From Actinophytocola sp. (GTDB lineage Bacteria > Actinomycetota > Actinomycetes > Mycobacteriales > Pseudonocardiaceae), in assembly GCF_009379765.1 (NCBI RefSeq), contig NZ_WHTD01000036.1, forward strand, positions 1-58,689: 58,689 bases of DNA. The letters are read 5' to 3'. A model generated the notes under the pieces. It was not told the origin of the DNA, did no database searches, and saw nothing but the letters and a program-made list of their open reading frames with translations. Shown here one piece after another: positions 15,871-24,714 of the stretch. The translations under genes were made by a program, and so were the position numbers. Each line of letters starts with the position of its first letter. Position 1 is the first letter of the stretch.

Positions 15871-16649
15871 GTGAACGACGGGATTGCGGCGTTGGCGCCG
15901 GGGCACCACAGCCTGGCCTTCGGCAGTGACGACGCGGCGCCCGGCGGGCTGCTCGCGCTGTCGATGTCCGGGGGCATCCGGGTGCGGCCTGCCGAGGGCC
16001 GATCCGTCTACTTCGGACGCAACTTCGAGGACGTGCACGTCGGCATCGGCGTGGACGACCGCCGGGTGAGCCGCCGGCAGGGCACCCTCACCTGCCGGGG
16101 CGGGCGCTGGTGGGTCGGCAACACCGGCAGCCGGCCGATCCGGCTGCCGAACTCCCGGTGGCTGCACCGCGACGGCGAGGAGGTGCCGCTCGCGCCCGGC
16201 TACACGCCGCTGTTCGTGCCGGGCTCCGGTGCGCGGGAGCACCTGCTCGAGCTGTACGTCGTCGGCCAGGACGGCGGCCCGCCGCGGCCGAGCCCCACCG
16301 CCGCGACCGAGCGGGTGACGACCTGGCGGCTGAGCCCCGACGAGCGGCTCGCCGTCGTCGTGCTCGGCCAGCGGTACCTGCTGCACGAGGCGAGCCCGCA
16401 GCCGCTGACCTGGCAGCAGGCCACGAGCCAGCTCGCGAGCTGGCGCCCGGCCGGTGGCGCGAGGGCAAGCTGAAACACCTGGTCGAGGACCTGCGGCTGC
16501 GGCTGTCCCGCAACGGCGTCGGCGGGCTGCGCAAGGACGAGGTGCCCGAGCCGATCGGCAACGCGCTCAACGACAACCTGCTCCGCGAGCTGGTGCGGAC
16601 CGCCACACTCGTGCCACCCGACCTCGCGGTGCTCGACCTGGCGGAGTAA
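15871..16649 (+). pseudogene. FHA-domain protein gene with an apparent 1-nt deletion
   Basis: The first frame (GTG 15871, GGAGG upstream, stop 16473) encodes a 200-residue FHA-domain protein: YFGRNFEDVHVGIG, DDRRVSRRQGTL and NTGSRPIRLP are the phosphothreonine-binding core (about 50-95). Right at its end the sequence continues in another frame as EGKLKHLVEDLRLRL and then PIGNALNDNLLRELV up to TAA 16649. I recall this as the normal tail of actinomycete FHA proteins. Restoring one G near 16460 joins both parts into 259 codons without a stop. This is either a sequencing error or a true C-terminal truncation. The FHA domain itself is intact. Confidence 0.75.
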
Positions 16650-16677
16650 CCGCCAGGCATCGGACAACCCGCCCCCC

Positions 16678-16752
16678 GGCGAGTCCAACGCCCAGAACCC
16701 CGCGGGTCGCGAACGTCGGACTCGCGGGTCGTGAGCGTCGGACTCGCGACTT
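16678..16752. repeat. intergenic repeat element (GCGAGTCCAAC family), copy 2
   Basis: GGCGAGTCCAACGCCCAGAA (from 16679) is answered by two inverted words, GTCGGACTCGCGGGTC and GTCGGACTCGCG, before the GNAT gene. It has the same layout as copies 1, 3 and 4 and lies between the FHA gene tail and the next promoter. Confidence 0.75.
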
Positions 16753-16839
16753 CGCCGAGCGGTGGGGATCGACGGGTCGTCGCTGCCCGGCTACGAGGGA
16801 CCGGTGCCCGGCGGTGAGCCGTGATCGATAATCGGCGGC

Positions 16840-17439
16840 GTGGGAGCAAAGATCCGAGCGTTCCGGCCGGCCGACGAGCGCGTGCTGTACGACATCTGCC
16901 TGCGCACGGGCGCAAGCGGCGAGGACGCCACCGGCATGTACCGGGACCCGGACCTGCTGGGCGCCATCTATGTCGGTCCGTACCTGCGGCCGGCCCCGAC
17001 GCTGGCGTTCGTCGGGGTCGATGAGGAGGGGGTGGCCGGCTATGTGCTCGGCGTGGCCGACACCCGCCCGTTCGAGACGTCGTGCGAGCGCTCGTGGTGG
17101 CCGATGCTGCGGTCCAGCTACCCGCGGTCGCTGTTCCCGCCGGAGTCCCCGGACGGCCGGCTGGTCGACCTGATCCACCAGCCACCCACGGCGGACGAGG
17201 ACGTGGTGGAGCGGTACCCGGCGCACCTGCACATCGACCTGCTGCCGCGGCTGCAGGGCAACGGGCACGGCCGGCGCCTGCTGGAGACCCTGTTCGACGC
17301 GCTCCGGGCGGCCGGCGCCCCCGGCGTGCACCTGGGCGTCGGCCTGGCCAACGAACGCGCGATCGGCTTCTACGACCGGATGGGCTTCACCGTGGTCCGC
17401 CGCCACCCCGACTCCCTGGTGATGGCCCGCCCCCTGTAA
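16840..17439 (+). CDS. GNAT family N-acetyltransferase
   Basis: A 199-residue GNAT acetyltransferase, GTG start. The acetyl-CoA pyrophosphate loop is RLQGNGHGRRLLETLF (about 145-160), preceded by the AHLHIDLLP strand and followed by GVHLGVGLANERAIGFYDRMGF. The N-terminal half (IRAFRPADERVLYDIC) and the WWPMLRSSYP segment resemble the acetyltransferase-like domain found with O-GlcNAcases. The acceptor is unknown. It is convergent with the kinase gene, with repeat copy 3 between them. Confidence 0.85.
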   Translation: MGAKIRAFRPADERVLYDICLRTGASGEDATGMYRDPDLLGAIYVGPYLRPAPTLAFVGVDEEGVAGYVLGVADTRPFETSCERSWWPMLRSSYPRSLFPPESPDGRLVDLIHQPPTADEDVVERYPAHLHIDLLPRLQGNGHGRRLLETLFDALRAAGAPGVHLGVGLANERAIGFYDRMGFTVVRRHPDSLVMARPL

Positions 17440-17442
17440 CCC

Positions 17443-17555
17443 CCGCGAGTCCAACCCCCCAGAACCCGCGAGTCCGACGTTCGGAACGTGCGCGAATGTT
17501 GGACTCGGAGGTCGCGAGTGTTGGACTCGCGGGTCCGGAGTGTTGGACTCGCGAG
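17443..17555. repeat. intergenic repeat element (GCGAGTCCAAC family), copy 3
   Basis: Five related words fill the gap between two convergent genes: CGCGAGTCCAAC and CGCGAGTCCGAC on one side, then three GTTGGACTCG words on the other. The arrangement is a large inverted repeat that could stop transcription from both sides. Confidence 0.78.
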
Positions 17556-17556
17556 G

Positions 17557-19344
17557 TCAGGTGGGCGGCAGGTTCGTGGCGACCGCGGTCGCGAGGTCGG
17601 TCACCGTCGCGCACAGCGTGTCCATCGACTCGTCGCCGTCGACGATCACCGTGGCCAGCTCGTCGAGCTCGTCGCCGTTCTCGCCGACCACCGGCCGGTG
17701 CACGACGTGCACCAGGCACGAGTCCTCGCCGTAGCCCTCCGGCTCGCGGTAGGCGTCGTGACCGGCGAGCTCGAGCGGCTCGCCGTCGTCCGCGGAGAGC
17801 CGCGTGTTGCGGTTGAAGATCACCCGGGCGCGCATCGTCGCGGCGCGGCCGGTCCACTCGCACATCCAGTCGCCGTAGCCGACGTCCACCTCGGCCTCGC
17901 CGCCGCCGAGGCCGGGGACGCGGCTGAGCGCTCCCTCGTCGACCAGGTCGCAGGCCTTGGCGTTGGCGAGCGAGGCGGCGTCGAACGGCTCTGCCCGGCG
18001 CGCCAGCTCGTCCGGCGGCAGCAGCGCGTAGGCACGGTCGGCGGCGGCCTTGGCCATGTCGCACATGTCGGCGGTGGCCTCGTCGCCCCGCGGGCGGGCG
18101 TTGACGTCGATGCGGTTGAGGTCGGCGAGGGTGATCGTCACGTCGCAGCCGCCCTCGTCGTCGGCCTCGGGGGCGTCCATCTCGACGGTGCCGTCGGCCG
18201 GCGCGGGCTCGTCCGGATCCGCCTTGCCGATCAGCTCGAGGACGACACCCGTCTCCTTCTCCGAGTCGGGGTCGATGAGGACCTCGCAGCGGTTGTAGTT
18301 GCCGTAGGCCGGGTCGACGTCGCCGGGGCCGAACCGCCGGGTCGCCTCCGGGTCGACGAGCGCGCACGGCTCGGCGGTCTTCGGGTCGCCGAGGACGGTG
18401 CGCAGCGGCTCGTTGCCGGCCGAGGTGCGCCACGGCGACCACATGATGACGCCGAGCACGACCGCGACGACCACCGCGGCCGCTCCCGCGACCATCGGCC
18501 ACCGGCGGCGCGAGGTGGTGCGGCTCGCGCGTTCCCACGCGGGCACCGGCCGGCCGGCGACCACGTGCTCGAGCATCGCGGCGGCCTCGGCGGCGGTGGG
18601 CCGGGCGTCGCGGTCGGGGTCGAGGAGGGCGTCGAGCACCGGTTCGAGCGCGCCCGCGCGGGTGGTGGGCGCGCGGCGGCCGGCCCGGATGCGGGCGAGG
18701 ACGAGGTCCGGGTCGCCGAACCCGAACGGCGGCGCGCCCTCGACCGCGGCGAAGAGGCTGGCGCCGAGGGAGAACATGTCCGACGGCGCCTTCGCGCCAC
18801 TGCCGTTGGCGACCTCGGGCGAGAGGTAGACGGCGGTGCCGCTGACCTTGCCGCTGCTGGTCATCGTCTGGGCGCGGTGGGCGGAGATGCCGTAGTCGGT
18901 GACCTTGGCGGTGCCCTCGTCGTCCACGAGGATGTTGTTGGGCGTGACGTCCCGGTGCACGACCTCGGCGTCGTGGATGGCGGCGAGTGCCTGGGCCACC
19001 TGCACGCCGATGCCCGCGACCTCGTCCGGCTCGAGCGGCCCGCGCTCGCGCAGGACGACGCGGAGGTTCTTGGCCGGGAAGTACTCCATGACGAGCCACG
19101 ACTCGTCCCCGTCACCGACGACCTCGAACACCCGGATGGCGTTGGGATGCCGCACCCGCGCGGCGACACTCGCCTCGCGTTCGAGCTCCGCGCGCACGGC
19201 GGGCCCGTCGGAGGAGTGCGGCCGCTTGAGGGCGACCTGCCGGTGCTCGACCTCGTCGACGGCGAGCCACACCAGCCCCGATCCCCCGGAGCCGACGAGC
19301 TCCACCAACCGGTAGCGGTTGGCGATCAGCTGGCCACTGCGCAC
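17557..19344 (-). CDS. transmembrane Ser/Thr protein kinase (PknB type)
   Basis: A 595-residue receptor-like kinase. Kinase domain about 1-262: glycine loop ELVGSGGSG, Lys40 in VALK, catalytic HRD at 130-132 with NNIL after it, and DYG (150-152) in place of DFG; SGTAVYLSPEV is the activation-loop end. One membrane segment spans about 283-302. The outer part (about 290 residues) is acidic and has paired Cys, as in DUF3558-like lipoprotein domains. Start GTG 19344 gives the usual VRSGQLIANRYRL beginning; the open frame runs further upstream without good coding character. Single gene, convergent with the GNAT gene. Confidence 0.87.
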   Translation of the reverse strand: MRSGQLIANRYRLVELVGSGGSGLVWLAVDEVEHRQVALKRPHSSDGPAVRAELEREASVAARVRHPNAIRVFEVVGDGDESWLVMEYFPAKNLRVVLRERGPLEPDEVAGIGVQVAQALAAIHDAEVVHRDVTPNNILVDDEGTAKVTDYGISAHRAQTMTSSGKVSGTAVYLSPEVANGSGAKAPSDMFSLGASLFAAVEGAPPFGFGDPDLVLARIRAGRRAPTTRAGALEPVLDALLDPDRDARPTAAEAAAMLEHVVAGRPVPAWERASRTTSRRRWPMVAGAAAVVVAVVLGVIMWSPWRTSAGNEPLRTVLGDPKTAEPCALVDPEATRRFGPGDVDPAYGNYNRCEVLIDPDSEKETGVVLELIGKADPDEPAPADGTVEMDAPEADDEGGCDVTITLADLNRIDVNARPRGDEATADMCDMAKAAADRAYALLPPDELARRAEPFDAASLANAKACDLVDEGALSRVPGLGGGEAEVDVGYGDWMCEWTGRAATMRARVIFNRNTRLSADDGEPLELAGHDAYREPEGYGEDSCLVHVVHRPVVGENGDELDELATVIVDGDESMDTLCATVTDLATAVATNLPPT

Positions 19345-19607
19345 CCGGAGGATCTTAAGAGGCCGCGCAGATGGCTGGTGGATGCCCGCCGTGATCGAGG
19401 TGGATGCATCGCGGTGCCGCGCCGGCGTCGGCGTACTGGACCGTACTTCGATGCCGGCGCGGTGCCGCGAGGCGCCACCTCGGCGCGGCGGGCGCCGCCG
19501 TGCCCATCTGCGCGGCCTCCTAGCCTCCGGGTTGACCCGTTCGGGCCCCTCCGGTCGGGACCCTGCCTCTATCCTGTTCCGGAGCGTCACTGGAGATCCG
19601 ATCCGCT

Positions 19608-20729
19608 GTGGGGGGCGTCGTGCGCGGGGTCAGCGTGTTCGTCGGGTTCATCGCGATCGTGCTGGCCGGGGCGCCGGCCACGGTGCTGATCGGGCAGCGG
19701 GTGCGGGAGCCGGCCGATGTGACGTGGACGCCGGTCCTCGTCGCGGTGCCGGTGGCGGTCGCCGGGTTCCTGGCGTGCCGGGCGTTGCGGGCGGCGGCGT
19801 CGCGCCGTTACGTCGAGGCGTCGATCCGCAACGGCCGGGCCGGCACGTCCCCCGCGTTCGCCTACACGCTGATCGCCTGGCTGCTGGTGGGCGTCGCGGG
19901 TGGGCTCGCGGGCGCCACGTTCGCCGTGTCCCGGACCATCGAAGGGCCCGACCCGGGTGCGTACCGCAGCGGCCTCACCGGCTATCCCCTGCCGGTGCTG
20001 TGCCTGTTCGCGGCGCTCGCGGTGGCCGGCGCGGCCGGCTACTACTCGTGGACCTTCCGCCGCCGCCACGAGATTCCCGTACTCGAGGCGAACGGCGTCG
20101 CGGTCCTGGTCCAGCCGGTGCGCAAGCTGCCGAAGGGGCAGGCCGCGCGGCTGCGGACCCGCATGTGGCTGCAGGCCACGGTGGTTGACGGCCTCTTCTT
20201 CGCCGGCGCTGTGCTGCCGCGCCTGCTGTCCGACGACGACCGGCCGACCGGGGAGGAGATCGGGGACGGGGTCACCATGGTCGTCGGCGGGCCGGGCATC
20301 GTCAGCTTCGCCCTGCTGGTCGTGATGCTGGTGCTCGCGCCGACCCGCCGCTCGGCGTTCGACGCGCTGCGCCAGCCGTCCTCGCTGGCCGCGATCGGGA
20401 TCTTCGCGGTGGGTTGGCCCCTCCAGTCCGCGGGCCAGGAGCTCGCCGCGGGGATCTGCGCGTTCGTCGCCGTCCTGATCGCGTCGGCGACCTGCATGAA
20501 CATCATGGACCGCGGTGCGCAGCCGTGGCTCGGGTTCGTGTTCCTGGCGGGCAACTACGTGTACGGCTACCTCACCGCGCCGGACGGCGACACCGTCCTG
20601 CCGGTCGGCGTCGCCGGCTGGGTCGTCGCCGTCCTCGCCGCCGCGTACGCCCTCAACGACGCGCGCGGCCACTGGCGCCGGTGGACCACGCTGGTGCACC
20701 CGGCGGACCCGGCGGTGCCACAGCCGTGA
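19608..20729 (+). CDS. multi-pass membrane protein of unknown function
   Basis: A 373-residue integral membrane protein, GTG start (19620 is a possible later GTG). Hydrophobic segments begin near residues 8, 42, 88, 128 and 190 and recur through the C-terminal half, roughly nine to ten in all, with short basic loops such as FRRRHE. I recognise no transporter signature or catalytic motif. The C-terminus overlaps the end of the alpha-galactosidase gene on the other strand by 77 bp. Confidence 0.65.
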   Translation: MGGVVRGVSVFVGFIAIVLAGAPATVLIGQRVREPADVTWTPVLVAVPVAVAGFLACRALRAAASRRYVEASIRNGRAGTSPAFAYTLIAWLLVGVAGGLAGATFAVSRTIEGPDPGAYRSGLTGYPLPVLCLFAALAVAGAAGYYSWTFRRRHEIPVLEANGVAVLVQPVRKLPKGQAARLRTRMWLQATVVDGLFFAGAVLPRLLSDDDRPTGEEIGDGVTMVVGGPGIVSFALLVVMLVLAPTRRSAFDALRQPSSLAAIGIFAVGWPLQSAGQELAAGICAFVAVLIASATCMNIMDRGAQPWLGFVFLAGNYVYGYLTAPDGDTVLPVGVAGWVVAVLAAAYALNDARGHWRRWTTLVHPADPAVPQP

Positions 20730-22824
20730 GCTCCACGAGCCACGCCTGCTCCGGGGCCAGGATCGGCGGCCGCAGGCCCACCTCGGCCAGGACCCGGCCG
20801 GTCAGTACCCGGTCCGTCCACACCGGACCGGACCCCAGCGTCATCGGCTCGCCTGCCGGGGCCACGAGGGTGACCGCGTAGCGGCGGTCCGGCGCGAGGC
20901 CCGGCAGGCGCATCGGCGCCGGCACCCCGCGCGCGGAGGTCGTCAGTTGCACGTAGGCGAAAACCCCCGCGGAGCGGTCCGGCGCCACTACGCCGTGCAC
21001 GAACGCGGCCGGGTCGGGATGGTCCGCGCGGACCACGGTGCCGGTGTGCAGCAGTCCCCGCACCCGACGGTAGAAGGCGATCCCCGCGGCCAGGCCCGCC
21101 AGCTCCGGCGGCGAGGCCGACGCGATGTCCCACTCGATGCCGAAGTGGCCGAACAGCGCGGTCGCGAAGCGGAACGACAGGTGCTGCGTGCGCCCGCTGG
21201 AGTGCACGGTCGGCGGGCCGACGTGGGACCCGATCAGCTCCGGCGGCAGCAGCAACGCCGTCCACCGCTGGATCGTCTGCCGCTCCAGCGCGTCGTTCGA
21301 GTCGCTCGCCCACACGCGGTCCGTCCGCGCGAGGATCTCCAGGTCGACCCGGGCGCCGCCGGACGAGCAGCTCTCGATCTCCACGTCGGGGTGGCGGGCG
21401 CGCAAGGCGTCGAGCAGCCGGTACACCGCGAGCGTCTGGCCGTGCACCCCGGCGCGCCCGGCGTGTCCCGCGGCTACCAGGTCCCGGTTGTGGTCCCACT
21501 TCACGAACGAGATGTCGTTGTCCCGCAACAGCTCGTCGAGCCGGTCCAGGATGTGGGCGTAGGCCTCGGGGGCGTTCAGGTCCAGCACCTGCTGGTTGCG
21601 CGCCCGCGGCGGCAGCACCCCGGCGCCCGGCCCGAGCACCCAGTCCGGATGCGCCCGGTACAGGTCCGAGTCCTCGTTGACCATCTCCGGCTCGACCCAG
21701 ATGCCGAACCGCATGCCCAGCCCGGTCACGTGCGAGATCAGCGGCGCCAACCCGGCCGGCCACACCGAGGAGTCGACGTACCAGTCACCGAGGCCCGCGG
21801 TGTCGTCGCGGCGGTGGGAGAACCAGCCGTCGTCCAGGACGAACCGCTCGACGCCGATCCGCGCCGCCACGTCGGCGAGCGAGCGCAGCCGGTCCAGGTC
21901 GTGGTCGAAGTACACGGCCTCCCAGGTGTTCAGCACCACCGGCCGCGGCGACGACGGGTGCGCCGGCCGGGACCGCAGCCACGCGTGGAACGCCGCGCTC
22001 AGCCCGTCGATCCCGTGCGCGCTGTAGACCGCGTAGAGCCACGGCGACGCGTACTCCTCCCCCGGCGCCAGGATCACCTCGCCCGGCAGCAGCAGCTCAC
22101 CGCCGCCGAGCGTCGCGGTGCCCTCCGGCATCCGCTCTGCGTAGGTCACGTGGTTGCCGCTCCACGCGACGTGCAGCCCCCACACCTCGCCGCGGCGGAA
22201 CCCGAACCCGGCGGTGCCCGCGAGAAGTGCCGTAGCCGCGTCGTGCCCGGTCCGGCCGCGCCTGCTCTCCCGGGACCACGTGCCGAGGTCGAAGGACCGC
22301 CGCCCCGGGTGCCGCTCCCGCGCCCAGTGCCCGGAGAGGTCGAGCAGCTCGGTGGCCTGCGCGGGCACCGGCAGCGCCGCCTCCAGACCGTCCACAGTGT
22401 ACGGCTCGGTCCCGTCGTTGGTCACCCTGGACCGCAGCGCCAGCACGCCCGACGGGGCCAGCTCGACGACGATCTCCAGGTGCAGCAAGGCATCCGGGTC
22501 CTCGGCGAGGATCTCGACCGACGACCCGGCGACCCGCAGGTCGGACACGCGGAACGTCGGCACCCAGGCGGTGCCCGCACGGTGGCCGCGCAGCCCCGGC
22601 CGCCCCTGGTACCCGCGGGCGGCCTCCGGCAGCAGCGCCACCGGCACCGGCGCGTCCGGCGTGCTGTTCGCACGCGGCGCCACCGCCGCGTCGGCCAGCT
22701 CCGACAGGTCCTCCTCGGACAGGTCGCCGAGCGGCGCGCCCCAGTGCACGACCGCCGGCAGGACCCCGCCGCGGGCGTCGAGGACCAGGCTGACGTCGTC
22801 GGTGGTCAGGTGGAGGATCGTCAT
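20653..22824 (-). CDS. alpha-galactosidase (GH36), cytoplasmic
   Basis: A 723-residue GH36 enzyme that hydrolyses terminal alpha-galactosides. Catalytic blocks: FVLDDGWF, the nucleophile Asp in KWDHNRDL, CSSGGARVD, and the acid/base Asp in ASDSND. No signal peptide, so it acts on imported oligosaccharides such as the raffinose or melibiose type. ATG 22824 overlaps the stop of the upstream permease (ATGA). It is the last gene of the binding protein-permease-permease-hydrolase operon. The open frame continues upstream of this ATG but lies inside the permease gene. Confidence 0.95.
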   Translation of the reverse strand: MTILHLTTDDVSLVLDARGGVLPAVVHWGAPLGDLSEEDLSELADAAVAPRANSTPDAPVPVALLPEAARGYQGRPGLRGHRAGTAWVPTFRVSDLRVAGSSVEILAEDPDALLHLEIVVELAPSGVLALRSRVTNDGTEPYTVDGLEAALPVPAQATELLDLSGHWARERHPGRRSFDLGTWSRESRRGRTGHDAATALLAGTAGFGFRRGEVWGLHVAWSGNHVTYAERMPEGTATLGGGELLLPGEVILAPGEEYASPWLYAVYSAHGIDGLSAAFHAWLRSRPAHPSSPRPVVLNTWEAVYFDHDLDRLRSLADVAARIGVERFVLDDGWFSHRRDDTAGLGDWYVDSSVWPAGLAPLISHVTGLGMRFGIWVEPEMVNEDSDLYRAHPDWVLGPGAGVLPPRARNQQVLDLNAPEAYAHILDRLDELLRDNDISFVKWDHNRDLVAAGHAGRAGVHGQTLAVYRLLDALRARHPDVEIESCSSGGARVDLEILARTDRVWASDSNDALERQTIQRWTALLLPPELIGSHVGPPTVHSSGRTQHLSFRFATALFGHFGIEWDIASASPPELAGLAAGIAFYRRVRGLLHTGTVVRADHPDPAAFVHGVVAPDRSAGVFAYVQLTTSARGVPAPMRLPGLAPDRRYAVTLVAPAGEPMTLGSGPVWTDRVLTGRVLAEVGLRPPILAPEQAWLVELTAVAPPGPPGAPAWSTGASGRARR

Positions 22825-23741
22825 CCCTTGGTGGCTCCGAGGGTGAGGCCGGCCCGCAGGTGCCGCTGCAGCAGGAAGAAGATCACGAGCGTGGGGATCG
22901 CGACGATCACCGAGCCGGCGGACAGCAGGTTGTAGTCGGTGAAGAACTGGCCGCGCAGGTTCTGCAGCGAGCTCGTCACCGGCAGCTTGGCACCGGTCCG
23001 CATGAACGCGACGGCCCAGAAGAAGTCGTTGTACACCCAGGTGATCTGCAGCGTGGCGAGCGCGGCGAGCGCCGGCCGGCACAGCGGAAGCACGACCTGC
23101 CAGTACCGGCGCAGCACGCCCGCGCCGTCCACCAGCGCGGCCTCGGTCAGCTCATTCGGCAGCGTCTTCATGTAGTTGCTCAGCACGAACGTGCAGAACC
23201 CGGTCTGGAACGCGACGTTGACCGCGATCACCGCGAAGTAGGTGTCGTAGAGCGAGCCGGAGTCACTGACCGAGTACGGCAGCTCGAAGTTGAGGAACAG
23301 CCGGAACAGCGGCACCAGCAGCGCCTGCTGCGGCAGCAGGTTCGCCGCGGTGAACAGCGCCAGCAGGGTCAGGTTGAACTTGAAGGTGAACCGCGCCAGT
23401 ACGAACGCCACCGAGGACGCGAGCAGCAGTGTCAGCAGCACCGACGGGATCACGATGACCGCGGTGTTGTAGAACGTCTGGCCGAAGTTGCCGCGGGTCC
23501 ACGCCTCCGCGTAGTTCGCCAGGGTGAACCCGCCGAAGGAGAAGTAGCCGTTGAGCGAGGTGTAGTTGTAGTCGCGCAGCGAGTTGTAGACCGCCCAGAG
23601 GATCGGGAAGATCCAGCCGACCGCCATCACGACCAGGAAGACCTGCAGCACCACCCGGGCCGGGCGCACCGGCTTCTTGCGCCGCGGCGGCACCGGGCGG
23701 GGCGCCGCCTCGGTCGGTGTCGAGTGGACGGTCGCGGTCAC
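22821..23741 (-). CDS. carbohydrate ABC transporter permease (MalG-like)
   Basis: A 306-residue permease with six predicted membrane segments after a basic N-terminal tail (PPRRKKPVRPAR). The ATPase-coupling EAA loop is EAALVDGAGVLRRYWQVVLP. CUT1-type sugar importers pair such a protein with a MalF-like partner and usually share a genome-wide MsiK-type ATPase, consistent with no ATPase gene here. GTG start, 34 bp behind the first permease. Confidence 0.93.
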   Translation of the reverse strand: MTATVHSTPTEAAPRPVPPRRKKPVRPARVVLQVFLVVMAVGWIFPILWAVYNSLRDYNYTSLNGYFSFGGFTLANYAEAWTRGNFGQTFYNTAVIVIPSVLLTLLLASSVAFVLARFTFKFNLTLLALFTAANLLPQQALLVPLFRLFLNFELPYSVSDSGSLYDTYFAVIAVNVAFQTGFCTFVLSNYMKTLPNELTEAALVDGAGVLRRYWQVVLPLCRPALAALATLQITWVYNDFFWAVAFMRTGAKLPVTSSLQNLRGQFFTDYNLLSAGSVIVAIPTLVIFFLLQRHLRAGLTLGATKG

Positions 23742-23775
23742 GTCGCCGCCTCCGTGGGGAAGAGTACGTCGGCGG

Positions 23776-24714
23776 TCATCGGCGCTGCTCCCGCATCACC
23801 TGGATCAGGTAGATGATGATGAACACGGTCGAGATGACGATCATGATGGTGGCGAGCGCGGAGCCGAAGCCGACCCGGCTGGCCTCGCCGATCACGTTCT
23901 GCGTCACCAGGGTCGATATCAGCTCGAGCCCGTTGCGGCCCTTGTTGATCACCCACGCGATGTCGAACGCACGCAGCGACTCGATCACCGTGATCACGAT
24001 GATCACGATGTTCACCGGGCGCATCACCGGCCACACGACCTGCAGGAACGTCCGCACCTCGCCGGCACCGTCGACCGCGGCCGCCTCGCGCAGCGCGGGG
24101 TCGACGGCCTTCAGCCCGGCCAGGTACAGCAGCATGATGTAGCCGGTGTGCCGCCAGCCGGCGGCCACCAGCACGGCCCACAGGTTGATGTCCGGGTCGC
24201 CGAACCAGTCGGTCTGCGTGCCCAGCACGGAGTTCAGCAGGCCCTGGTCGCGGGAGTAGATCAGCTGCCAGATGAAGCCGACCAGCGCGAGCGAGAGCAC
24301 GACCGGCATGAAGAAGATGCTCTGGTAGATCCGGCTGCCGCGCAGCTCGCGGTCGAGCATCACCGCGAGCAGCATGCCGAGCAGCGTCGGGCCGAGGAAG
24401 AACACCACGAGCCAGGTCAGGTTGTGCTGGATGGCCGGGGCGAACGGCGGGTAGTTCGTGGTGGCGTTCCTGAAGTTCTCCAAGCCGATGAAGTTGATGT
24501 CGCCGATGTTGCCGATGCCGTTCCAGTCGGTGAACGACAGCAGCACGGTCGCGATCGCCGGGCCCCACACGAGCGTCGCCACGACCAGCGTCGGGATCCC
24601 CACCATGAGCGCGACGGTCAACCGGTCCACACCGGACAGCGTGCGGACCTGGCGCGAGCGGCGGGGACGACGCGACCGCGCCGTCCCCGTCTCGCGGACC
24701 GCCACATCAGCCAC
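23776..24714 (-). CDS. carbohydrate ABC transporter permease (MalF-like)
   Basis: A 312-residue inner-membrane permease of the CUT1 class. After a basic start (RRPRRSRQV) come six membrane segments. The EAA loop is REAAAVDGAGEVRTFLQVVWP. GTG 24714 overlaps the stop of the binding-protein gene by 8 nt. It works with the MalG-like partner to import the sugar captured by the lipoprotein; alpha-galactosides are the likely cargo, given the two alpha-galactosidases in the locus. Confidence 0.93.
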   Translation of the reverse strand: MADVAVRETGTARSRRPRRSRQVRTLSGVDRLTVALMVGIPTLVVATLVWGPAIATVLLSFTDWNGIGNIGDINFIGLENFRNATTNYPPFAPAIQHNLTWLVVFFLGPTLLGMLLAVMLDRELRGSRIYQSIFFMPVVLSLALVGFIWQLIYSRDQGLLNSVLGTQTDWFGDPDINLWAVLVAAGWRHTGYIMLLYLAGLKAVDPALREAAAVDGAGEVRTFLQVVWPVMRPVNIVIIVITVIESLRAFDIAWVINKGRNGLELISTLVTQNVIGEASRVGFGSALATIMIVISTVFIIIYLIQVMREQRR

